Source of the DNA: Dictyoglomota bacterium | GTDB taxonomy: Bacteria; Dictyoglomota; Dictyoglomia; Dictyoglomales; Dictyoglomaceae | Length of the DNA stretch: 15,761 bases | Assembly: GCA_029776735.1 (NCBI GenBank) | Contig: JAKOUL010000092.1 | Location: forward strand, 1-15,761 | Reading direction: 5' to 3' | In this document: piece after piece, positions 1 through 6,658 of the stretch | Numbering within the stretch: the first letter of the stretch is position 1 | Layout: each line of letters starts with the position of its first letter | Program-made: the position numbers and the translations under genes | The notes under the pieces: model-generated | What the model was told of the DNA's origin: nothing | The model's input: only the letters and a program-made list of their open reading frames with translations | Database searches by the model: none

Positions 1-965
1 AAAAGATTATTCAATCCTAATCCTATAAGTCCTAAGAAGTTATTCCAAGGGATACTTATGGCTTCATTTAAGAAATAAGTAAAATAAAAGATGGAAAATA
101 TTATAAGGATTGCAATAGGGAGTCCCCATATTCTATGGGTAAGAATATTATCTAATCTATCAGTCCATGTTATTACCTGCTTCGTGGGTTTTTCTAATAC
201 ATCTTTTAAGATATTTTTTATCAAAGAGTATCTTGCCGATGCAACTTTAACTGGGTTTTCCTCTTTTTCTTCTACTATATTTTTAATCTCTTCCCATCCC
301 TCATATTTCTTACAAAGTTCGACTATTAGAGGATCCCCCTCCAATAGTTTTATTGCAGCCCATCTTTTTGGATATTCGTCTATTTTTTCTGGTAGAAGAG
401 CTTCAATTTCTTTTAATGTATCTTCTATTTCAGGATACTCTATTTTCATAGGATTAAAATTCTTGTTTTTATATACATCTATAATCTTCTCTAGCAAGTT
501 GTCGATTCCTATTCCCTTACTAGCAATGGTAGATATGACGGGGATACCAAGTTTCTGTTGAAGCTTTTCTGTGTCTAACTTATATTTTTTTTCTTTTAAG
601 ACATCTAACATATTTAGTGCTACTATGACATTTGGACTAAGTTCCATAATCTGTAAAAGTAGATATAGATTTCTTTCTAAGGCTGATGCATCTAATACAA
701 CCACTATAATATCTGGTTTTTCTTTTATAATAAATTCTCTTGCAACAACCTCTTCTATAGAATGAGCAGTAAGGCTATAAGTACCAGGAAGATCAGTGAT
801 CTCTATTAAAGTGGAGTCCTTTTCCACATATCCTACCTTTTTTTCTACAGTTTTCCCAGGCCAATTTCCTGTATGTTGGTTTAAGCCTGTAAGTTGGTTG
901 AATAAAGTACTTTTTCCTACATTGGGATTTCCTGCAAGAGCTACTCTAATTTTGGTCTTCTCCAT
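1..965 (-). CDS. feoB: Ferrous iron transport protein B, N-terminal part (cut by the window edge)
   Basis: This is the G-protein-coupled inner-membrane permease for Fe(II) uptake. The reading frame is open from an ATG at 965 to base 1, giving 321 residues of a protein that is usually 600-700 aa, so the main membrane part lies outside the window. The cytoplasmic GTPase domain is complete: G1 P-loop GNPNVGKST at residues 12-20, G3 DLPGTYSL at 58-65, G4 NMLD at 118-121, and a G5-like ASKGIG stretch near 145-150. A helical linker follows. The first hydrophobic segment starts around residue 280 (LPIAILIIFSIFYFTYFL), after the RLDNILTHRIWGLP stretch that typically precedes the permease domain. The start lies inside the end of feoA (20-bp overlap) and has a GGAGG-type ribosome binding site just upstream within feoA, so translation is probably coupled. 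Membership in a Fur-headed operon points to iron-repressed expression. Identification is firm. Confidence 0.96.
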   Translation of the reverse strand, partial: MEKTKIRVALAGNPNVGKSTLFNQLTGLNQHTGNWPGKTVEKKVGYVEKDSTLIEITDLPGTYSLTAHSIEEVVAREFIIKEKPDIIVVVLDASALERNLYLLLQIMELSPNVIVALNMLDVLKEKKYKLDTEKLQQKLGIPVISTIASKGIGIDNLLEKIIDVYKNKNFNPMKIEYPEIEDTLKEIEALLPEKIDEYPKRWAAIKLLEGDPLIVELCKKYEGWEEIKNIVEEKEENPVKVASARYSLIKNILKDVLEKPTKQVITWTDRLDNILTHRIWGLPIAILIIFSIFYFTYFLNEAISIPWNNFLGLIGLGLNNL

Positions 966-1191
966 GGTCCTCTACCTCCACATATATGCTTTCTGCAAGT
1001 CCCCTTCCTAAAGCAATATTTGTGTCTTTTACCCTTATAATTACAGGACCCATGGATTTTTGGACCACTAAAATTTCTTCCCCAGGATTAACTCCAAGTT
1101 CTGCAAGTCTGAAAATCTTACCTCTTCCTCCTTTTATTGATATTATCTTGCCCTTTTCTCCCCTTTCAAGGTCTGTAAGACTTTTAATCAT
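946..1191 (-). CDS. feoA: Ferrous iron transport protein A (FeoA, SH3-like)
   Basis: This is a small cytoplasmic partner of FeoB, needed for efficient Fe(II) uptake and thought to bind the FeoB cytoplasmic region. It has 81 residues, normal for FeoA. Typical FeoA features are visible: an N-terminal MIKSLTDLERGEKGKIISI strand region, RLAELGVNPGEEI in the middle (the family's R-L-x-x-L-G-x-x-x-G-x-x-I pattern) and a closing GPVIIRV/ALGRGLAESIYV segment. The ATG overlaps the stop of the upstream regulator gene by 4 bp (ATGA type), and its own stop falls 20 bp inside feoB. The three genes therefore form one tightly coupled transcript. No FeoC-like gene is visible. Confidence 0.95.
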   Translation of the reverse strand: MIKSLTDLERGEKGKIISIKGGRGKIFRLAELGVNPGEEILVVQKSMGPVIIRVKDTNIALGRGLAESIYVEVEDHGEDQN

Positions 1192-1619
1192 AAGTCCTCC
1201 TCTTTTTGAGTTTTATTTTGGCATTCTTCACATAACCCAAGAATATGAATCCTAAAGGAAGTTATCTGAAAATTTTTATCTTTTATATTTAATATTTCTA
1301 AAATTTTTTCTGGGTGCTCTAAATCTTCTTCTATTACTTTTCCACAAGAAAGGCACTGAAAATGTATATGAGGTACTAAATTGCTTTCATAATGAATATG
1401 TCTTTCCTCAAAAGAGATCTGTCTTAAAAAGCCAAGTTTTTCTAAAAGTTTACATGTACGATATACAGATGTGTAAGATGCTTTTTGGTTTTGTTTCTTT
1501 ATCTCCTCGTAGATTTCATTAATAGAAAAATGACCTGTTTTGTTCTTCTCAAAGAATTCAAGGACTGCAAGTCTTGGTTTGCTTAGTCTTAATCCATGGA
1601 TTTTTAAATCCTCTTTCAT
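1188..1619 (-). CDS. Fur-family metal-responsive repressor
   Basis: This is a winged-helix metalloregulator of the Fur/PerR/Zur family, 143 residues, a normal length. The N-terminal DNA-binding domain contains LRLSKPRLAVLEFFE (residues 10-24), then the recognition-helix region SYTSVYRTCKLLEKLGFL (48-65). The dimerisation domain has H84-I-H86 in place of the usual HHH/D motif. It is followed by the structural zinc cysteines C89-x2-C92 and C130-x2-C133, with H125 near the second pair. As first gene of an operon with feoA and feoB, it is most likely the iron-sensing Fur proper. PerR or Zur activity cannot be excluded from sequence alone. A weak AGAGGT ribosome binding site lies about 9 bases before the ATG. 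Two Fur-box-like repeats flank its promoter, suggesting autoregulation. Confidence 0.92.
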   Translation of the reverse strand: MKEDLKIHGLRLSKPRLAVLEFFEKNKTGHFSINEIYEEIKKQNQKASYTSVYRTCKLLEKLGFLRQISFEERHIHYESNLVPHIHFQCLSCGKVIEEDLEHPEKILEILNIKDKNFQITSFRIHILGLCEECQNKTQKEEDL

Positions 1620-1635
1620 GTTTCTATACCTCTAT

Positions 1636-1650
1636 TGAAAAAATTTTTCA
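1636..1650. promoter_or_regulatory. Fur-box-like 7-1-7 inverted repeat, site 1
   Basis: TGAAAAAATTTTTCA is a perfect inverted repeat of two 7-base arms around one central base, the same architecture and same TGA/TCA ends as the classical Fur box (TGATAATnATTATCA). It would lie at about +8 to +22 of the fur transcript, where bound repressor could block transcription. The A/T richness of the genome lowers specificity. The second near-identical copy 42 bp away is the main support. Confidence 0.5.
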
Positions 1651-1664
1651 TTTATCCATAAAAA

Positions 1665-1693
1665 ATTCTAATTTATATGCAAAAATTTTTCAA
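1665..1693 (-). promoter_or_regulatory. Promoter of the fur-feoA-feoB operon
   Basis: Read on the minus strand, TTGAAA (1693-1688) is followed by a 17-base spacer and TAGAAT (1670-1665), a good sigma-70-type match in both spacing and sequence. The predicted transcription start is near 1658, leaving a leader of about 40 bases before the fur start codon. A 7-1-7 repeat overlaps the -35 element and a second sits just after the start point, as expected for a repressed promoter. Confidence 0.65.
1678..1692. promoter_or_regulatory. Fur-box-like 7-1-7 inverted repeat, site 2
   Basis: TGCAAAAATTTTTCA differs from site 1 at a single base and keeps the 7-1-7 symmetry with one mismatched pair. It overlaps the -35 element of the fur promoter and most of its spacer. 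Centre-to-centre distance to site 1 is 42 bp, about four helical turns, so both sites would face the same side of the DNA. It is also upstream of the plus-strand ABC operon promoter (around -55). Confidence 0.5.
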
Positions 1694-1729
1694 GTAGGAA
1701 GTTTTTAAAAACTTTTAATGAAATTATTA

Positions 1730-1775
1730 TATAATTCATAATGTATCTGCGAAAAAATTTCCTTAGGGAGGTGAT
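1730..1775 (+). promoter_or_regulatory. -10 element and strong ribosome binding site of the ABC transporter operon
   Basis: A perfect TATAAT lies at 1730-1735 with no convincing -35 hexamer at the usual distance. A perfect 16-bp palindrome (1699-1714) occupies that area instead. Downstream, AGGGAGGTGAT (1765-1775) is near-perfectly complementary to the 16S rRNA tail and ends 6 bases before a TTG codon. This fixes TTG at 1782 as the translation start of the ATPase gene. Confidence 0.55.
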
Positions 1776-1781
1776 TCTTCT

Positions 1782-2504
1782 TTGGATTTTATTTTACAAG
1801 TTGAGAATTTGAAGAAGTATTATGGGAAATTTGAGGCTTTAAAGGGAGTAAATTTTGAAGTAAAGAAAGGTGAGGTTTTTGCTCTTATAGGTCCTAACGG
1901 AGCAGGAAAGAGTACAACATTGAGAATAATTGCAGCTCTTCTTTCTGTTTCTGAAGGAAGAGTGCTTTTTATGGGGAAAGATTTGTCAAAGTATCCTGAT
2001 TTTGTAAGAGAAAATATAAGCTACCTACCTGAAGAAGCTGGAGCGTACAAAAATATGAAAGGTATTGATTACTTAAGATTTATGGCAAACTTTTATGCAG
2101 TAGATCCTAAGGATGTGGAGATTTTTGTAAAAAGAGCCGAGGAAATTTCTGAATTAAGAGATAGATTAAATGATAAAATAGGGACTTATAGTAAGGGAAT
2201 GGTAAGAAAACTTCTTATTGCAAGAGCACTTATGACAAAACCTACACTCGCCATACTTGATGAACCTACATCAGGACTTGACGTAATAAATGCTTTAGAG
2301 ATTAGAGAGATAATAAGGGAATATGTAAAAGAGGGAACTTCTGTCCTTCTTTCTTCTCATAACATGTTAGAGATAGAATTCTTATCGGATAGAGTAGCTC
2401 TTATTGATAAAGGTAAAATCCTTGAAACTGGTACATCGGAAGAGCTGAAGGATAAATATTCTGCTAAGAATTTGGAAGAGGTATTTAGGAGGGTTGTTCA
2501 ATGA
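1782..2504 (+). CDS. ABC transporter ATP-binding protein (NatA/ABC-2 exporter type)
   Basis: This is a cytoplasmic ATPase subunit powering an ABC-2 type exporter. It has 240 residues, the normal size for a single nucleotide-binding domain. Walker A is GPNGAGKST (37-45). The position of the Q-loop reads YLPEEAGAY (81-89), with Glu where many family members have Gln, a common variant in NatA-like proteins. The signature motif is YSKGM (136-140), Walker B LAILDE (156-161), the D-loop SGLD (164-167) and the switch histidine H193. The start is TTG, chosen because an excellent ribosome binding site lies just upstream. The last codon overlaps the permease start in an ATGA arrangement, so the two are coupled and almost certainly form one transporter. 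The substrate cannot be read from the sequence. Confidence 0.93.
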   Translation: MDFILQVENLKKYYGKFEALKGVNFEVKKGEVFALIGPNGAGKSTTLRIIAALLSVSEGRVLFMGKDLSKYPDFVRENISYLPEEAGAYKNMKGIDYLRFMANFYAVDPKDVEIFVKRAEEISELRDRLNDKIGTYSKGMVRKLLIARALMTKPTLAILDEPTSGLDVINALEIREIIREYVKEGTSVLLSSHNMLEIEFLSDRVALIDKGKILETGTSEELKDKYSAKNLEEVFRRVVQ

Positions 2505-3811
2505 AGAAATTTAATAATTTACTTAAGAAGGAGATTAAAGAGCTTGTTACTGCCCAGCTGATAATCTCTTTGGTTTTTACTCTTTTACTTTTCAATTTTA
2601 TAGGAAGTATTACCAAAAGTGAAATAGAAAAGGGAATAAAACTTAGAGATGTTTATGTACTTAATCTTGATGATTCTTCTCTTTCAAAAGAAGTTTTAAA
2701 TAATCTATCTTTTGCAGGTTTCAAAGTAAATTTGATGAATAACTTGGTGGAAGACAAAAGTAAAGAGAAAGCAATAGATTATGCAAAAAATAATAATATT
2801 AATTTTTTATTAGTCATACCTGATGGATTTGGACAATCCATATCAAAATTCTCTCCTATGGAGATAGAAGTCTATTCTATTATAAGAAGTTTTTCTATAG
2901 GTAGCACTGTAAATTCGGAGATGGTCAATCAGGTGGTTAATGCTTTAAATAGATATATCTCTAATAATTTCCTAAAAAAAAGGATTCCTAATATAGATCC
3001 AGAAGAGCTTAAAAATCCTATAAGAAGTAAAGAGTATGTTATAGTAAGAGATAAAATGGCAGAGGGTTCTTCTGCTGAGGTAACTAATTTTGTTCAAATG
3101 CAGTCTATTTTTATCCCTATTATTCTAATGATAGTGATAATGTATTCTTCGCAGATGGTACTTTCTGCTATTGCTGTGGAAAAGCAAGATAAAACATTAG
3201 AAACTCTGCTTACTGTACCTATTAGTAGAAGACAGATTGTAGTTGCTAAAATGTTAGGGGCAGGTATTGTGGGACTTATCTCTGCATTAATTTATATGTT
3301 TGGATATAGATCCTTTATGAGTGGAATTACAGGAGGAGTAGAGATAAATAGTACTGATTTGATTCAAAAATTAGGTCTTCAGTTCACTCCTTATGGATAT
3401 ACCCTTTTGGGAGTCTCTCTATTCTTGGCTATATTATGTGCTTTAGCTCTTTCTACAATTTTAGGTGTTTTAGCTGAAGATTTAAAGGGTGCTCAGAGTA
3501 TGTCCTTGCCGATGGTACTTCTTGTAATGATTCCTTATTTTCTTTCTATGTTTTCGGATATAAATTCTCTTTCTCTTCCTATTAAAATTATTGTGATGGC
3601 TATACCTTTTACACATCCTTTTGTGGCTTCTCAGAATGTTCTTTTGGGAAATTATAATGTGATCCTTTATGGTATTATCTATATGCTAATAGTATTTTTA
3701 CTCTTAATTTTTATAGCAGCAAGGATTTTCTCTACTGATAGAGTTCTTACTATGAAGTTAAGTTTTGGGAGGAGGAAAGCTTCTACAAAAGGAAAGAAGG
3801 TAGGACTATGA
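2501..3811 (+). CDS. ABC-2 type transporter permease (NatB-like)
   Basis: This is the inner-membrane subunit paired with the upstream ATPase, 436 residues. Topology follows the NatB/ABC-2 pattern. There is one N-terminal membrane helix (about 17-37), a large extracytoplasmic domain (about 40-200), then several membrane helices from about 203 to 410. Between the second and third helices lies the cytoplasmic coupling motif EKQDKTLETLLTVPISRRQ (about 227-245), a hallmark of ABC-2 permeases that bind the ATPase. The C-terminus is basic (GRRKASTKGKK). The gene overlaps the ATPase by 4 bp and the following peptidase gene by 4 bp, so all three proteins are made from one message. No substrate-specific motif is evident. 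Permeases of this class export small toxic molecules, ions or peptides. Confidence 0.9.
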   Translation: MKKFNNLLKKEIKELVTAQLIISLVFTLLLFNFIGSITKSEIEKGIKLRDVYVLNLDDSSLSKEVLNNLSFAGFKVNLMNNLVEDKSKEKAIDYAKNNNINFLLVIPDGFGQSISKFSPMEIEVYSIIRSFSIGSTVNSEMVNQVVNALNRYISNNFLKKRIPNIDPEELKNPIRSKEYVIVRDKMAEGSSAEVTNFVQMQSIFIPIILMIVIMYSSQMVLSAIAVEKQDKTLETLLTVPISRRQIVVAKMLGAGIVGLISALIYMFGYRSFMSGITGGVEINSTDLIQKLGLQFTPYGYTLLGVSLFLAILCALALSTILGVLAEDLKGAQSMSLPMVLLVMIPYFLSMFSDINSLSLPIKIIVMAIPFTHPFVASQNVLLGNYNVILYGIIYMLIVFLLLIFIAARIFSTDRVLTMKLSFGRRKASTKGKKVGL

Positions 3812-6576
3812 AAAAGATAGTTTTTCTTCTTTTAACAGTCTCTTTACTTATAACCTTTTCTTATGCTGAAGTCTCTTCTACATATAAGATATATGCTCAG
3901 CTTTCTCCAAATGAGAAAATAATAGGTGGGAAGGTAGAAGTAGAATATATAAATAATACCTCTTCAGAACTTTCTGAGATCTATTTTTATCTCCCTGCAA
4001 ATCTTTTAAGAGAAAAGAATCCTTATTTACATGATGTATTAGAAGATTCCCAATATGTAAATGGTTTTGATCCTGGTTTTACAAAAGTAGAAAAAGTGGT
4101 AGATGAAAATAATAATCCTATTTCCTATTCTCTTGAAGAGGGTAAAATTTTAAGTTCTAACTATTCTTTGAAAGATAATTATTTAAAGGTGAAACTTCCT
4201 TATAAAATCTTGCCTTCTGAATCTTTTAAATTAACCATCTATTTTAGAACAAAATTTCCAAGTACTTACTTAGGTGATATGTCTTATGCAAAAGATGCTT
4301 TTGTTTGGAGGTTTGGCTGGTTTCCATATGAGCTTCCTTATATTAATGGTGAATGGGATAAAGGAGGAAGGCTTTTATCAAGTAATTTCTATTTGGAGCT
4401 TATGGTACCTTCTAATTTTACTGTGGCTTTAGGAATGGATGTGGTAAAAGAAGAGGTTACGGGAGAATGGAAGAAGATAATAGGAGAAAATACTTCTCCA
4501 AGAAGATCTGTTCCTATTGCTCTTAGTAGGATTTACAGAGTTTATAAGCTTTCGGACAGTACCGAGCCTGAGATCTATGTATACTATTATCCTGGAAGAG
4601 AATATAAGGCAAGGCTTCTTGCTTCTTATGCCCGAGAAGCTATTAGTTATTATTCTAATCTTTATGGATCTTCAGGACATAAAAGAATAAATATAGTAGA
4701 AGGACAGATTACAGGACTTTGGGGTATGACAGCTGACGGTCTTGTCATTCTTGGGAATAGCATATTTTACTCTTCAGATCTCATATCTCCATTTCTCTTA
4801 GAAAGAATAAATGAATGGCTTCTTTCTCACGAGATTGCCCATCTCTGGTGGGGTATTGGAATAGGTGTTGATTTTGATAGAGAAAATTGGATATCTGAAA
4901 GTTTTGCTCAGTATCTTTCTATCACTTATTTTGAAAGAAAATATGGTGGAAAAGGTGCGAATCTTTTCCCTGATCTTGGAGATGATTATTTTGTTAATTT
5001 CTTAAAGGACTCTCTTATGGGGAATATGAATTTAAGAGAAACTCAAGTGGAACTCCCCTATCTTTACTACTTAAAGGATGGATGGGATGAAGAAGTAGTG
5101 AAAGAATACTGGGAAAGTTATGCTAATGGGTATAGTAATAAAATTTACAATAAGTCTTATCTTGCTATAAGAGCCTTAGCTTCAGAACTTGGAGAGGAAA
5201 ATTTTGATAAATATTTAAGTGACATTTTTAATGATTTTAAAGGTAAGATTGTAACCACCGATGATATTAAAGATTCTCTTGAAAAATATGCTGGGAAAGA
5301 TTTAGAGGCTTTTTTCAAGAGTTGGTTTTATTCTAAAGGGAAAGTAGATTTTGAGATTAACAAGGTAATTTCTTACTATAAAGGTGGAAAATGGGAAAAT
5401 CAGATCTATATAAAAAATAATGGAGAGATAATCATTCCTGTAGAAGTGAAAATAATATACGAGAATAATCAGGAAGAAAAGATTATTTATAATGGTATGG
5501 AAAATCCATTGAAAGTAGAATCTTACTCTCCTGTAAAAACTGTAGTTTTAGATCCAGATTCAAAAATTCCTGATGCCGATAGAGTTAATAACTGGTATCC
5601 AAGGAAGATAATTTATACTCCTAAGAGAGAAATTCCTTTAGATGCTTATGTCTTCTATTATGATATATTACCTTCTTTTAGTTTTGACCTTTTTACTGGA
5701 GAAATCTCTACTGCTTCTTATCACGTAGAATTTTACGATCCTCTGAATTTCTTAGTAATGTTAGAAGGATTTTACCAAGGAGATTATCAGGGTCTAAATT
5801 TTGCTTTTCTTTACTCTTTGCCAAAGGAAGATAGTTTACTTTTTCAACTTATATGGTTAGATCCGGATATATATGTAGGAAAGATATCTTATACTAAAAA
5901 CATTTGGAGAAAATTTAATTTAGGGAATAGTGGCAATGAATGGGAGAAAGCTTATATTCTTAACTTATCCCTTTCTTATAATGAATTTTTGGATAATAAA
6001 GGATATCTTGATTTTTCTCTAACAAGGCTTGTAGATCTCTATACTAAAGCCTTAACAAATACATGGGATTTAAGAATAGGCTTTAGCCCATCAGGATTTG
6101 ATTTTTACAGAATAGAATGGTTCCTTGATAAGGATTTTCTGATTTTCCCTCATAGTTATCTTCAAGTTTCTTCTCAAATAGGATATGTGAGTGGAAATAC
6201 TTCTTTAGATGATAAACTTAATCTTTCTGATTGGAAATCTCTGATGTTAGGTTATTATGGAAATTTAAAGGCTTCGTTATTCTTAAATTGGAATATGCCT
6301 TTATTAAAAGATCAGGAACTTAAGTTTTTAAATCTTGTTATATTGAGAGAGGTAGATTTCAACGTCTTCTCCGAATTTGGAGGGGTTTGGGAAGACATTG
6401 AAAGTATCTCTTGGGAGAATTTAAACCTTGGATTAGGCTTAGAGTTCAAGTATAGTTTTACTACTTTTTTTGATATTCCTTTTGACTTATATTTTGGTTA
6501 TGCCTTTCCTATTTGGCAAGGAACTGATTCAGGAGAGGCAGGTATAATATATTCTTATATAAATTTTGATTTTTAG
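3808..6576 (+). CDS. Secreted M1-like zinc metallopeptidase fused to a C-terminal outer-membrane beta-barrel-like domain
   Basis: The protein has 922 residues. A signal peptide ([20 protein letters not shown], cleavage after about residue 20) is followed by an M1-type N-terminal beta domain (about 25-260) and a gluzincin domain. The zinc site is intact: H341-E342-x2-H345 within HEIAHLWWG, and E364 eighteen residues later in ISESFA. The catalytic tyrosine is probably Y447, in YNKSY, matching the YEKG motif of M1 enzymes, with Y442 five residues before it. The exopeptidase GAMEN motif is not conserved: the corresponding stretch is [10 protein letters not shown] (306-315), with Thr for the usual Glu. 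From about residue 608 the sequence changes to alternating aromatic/polar strands with short turns, about 315 residues, ending in SYINFDF with a terminal Phe. This is typical of outer-membrane beta barrels; the [15 protein letters not shown] and LGLGLEFKY segments recall the last strands of Omp85/surface-antigen barrels. Its start overlaps the permease stop by 4 bp. The peptidase fold is confident, the barrel is inferred. Confidence 0.82.
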   Translation: MKKIVFLLLTVSLLITFSYAEVSSTYKIYAQLSPNEKIIGGKVEVEYINNTSSELSEIYFYLPANLLREKNPYLHDVLEDSQYVNGFDPGFTKVEKVVDENNNPISYSLEEGKILSSNYSLKDNYLKVKLPYKILPSESFKLTIYFRTKFPSTYLGDMSYAKDAFVWRFGWFPYELPYINGEWDKGGRLLSSNFYLELMVPSNFTVALGMDVVKEEVTGEWKKIIGENTSPRRSVPIALSRIYRVYKLSDSTEPEIYVYYYPGREYKARLLASYAREAISYYSNLYGSSGHKRINIVEGQITGLWGMTADGLVILGNSIFYSSDLISPFLLERINEWLLSHEIAHLWWGIGIGVDFDRENWISESFAQYLSITYFERKYGGKGANLFPDLGDDYFVNFLKDSLMGNMNLRETQVELPYLYYLKDGWDEEVVKEYWESYANGYSNKIYNKSYLAIRALASELGEENFDKYLSDIFNDFKGKIVTTDDIKDSLEKYAGKDLEAFFKSWFYSKGKVDFEINKVISYYKGGKWENQIYIKNNGEIIIPVEVKIIYENNQEEKIIYNGMENPLKVESYSPVKTVVLDPDSKIPDADRVNNWYPRKIIYTPKREIPLDAYVFYYDILPSFSFDLFTGEISTASYHVEFYDPLNFLVMLEGFYQGDYQGLNFAFLYSLPKEDSLLFQLIWLDPDIYVGKISYTKNIWRKFNLGNSGNEWEKAYILNLSLSYNEFLDNKGYLDFSLTRLVDLYTKALTNTWDLRIGFSPSGFDFYRIEWFLDKDFLIFPHSYLQVSSQIGYVSGNTSLDDKLNLSDWKSLMLGYYGNLKASLFLNWNMPLLKDQELKFLNLVILREVDFNVFSEFGGVWEDIESISWENLNLGLGLEFKYSFTTFFDIPFDLYFGYAFPIWQGTDSGEAGIIYSYINFDF

Positions 6577-6587
6577 TTTTATAAATA

Positions 6588-6616
6588 TTGTCCCTACTTT
6601 CTTCCTTTTATATAAT
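6588..6616 (+). promoter_or_regulatory. leuS promoter
   Basis: TTGTCC (6588-6593), a 17-base spacer and a perfect TATAAT (6611-6616) form a good sigma-70-type promoter just after the stop of the peptidase/barrel gene. It would give a leader of about 35 bases before the leuS ATG, too short for a T-box or other tRNA-sensing leader. No terminator hairpin is visible between the two genes, so read-through from the ABC operon is possible. Confidence 0.6.
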
Positions 6617-6658
6617 TATAAGATAAAGGAAATTTTTAAAAAGAGAGGGAGAAAAAGA

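Noticed and set aside
91..1011. Plus-strand open frames of 64-156 codons across the feoB region.
   Set aside because: The minus strand encodes a continuous FeoB GTPase domain with all G motifs; the plus-strand frames have no ribosome binding sites or recognisable domains.
1747..1762. A third A-tract/T-tract repeat before the ABC operon as another Fur box.
   Set aside because: The 7-1-7 symmetry and the TGA/TCA ends are not kept, and it lies next to the ribosome binding site; AT richness alone explains it.
6566..6658. A 31-residue N-terminal extension of leucyl-tRNA synthetase beginning before the end of the preceding gene.
   Set aside because: It has no ribosome binding site, spans the promoter, and does not resemble the family's N-terminus, whereas the ATG at 6659 has a good site and a typical start sequence.
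6577..6658. A tRNA-sensing T-box leader before leuS.
   Set aside because: Only 82 bases separate the genes and the predicted leader is about 35 bases, with no stem or T-box sequence.
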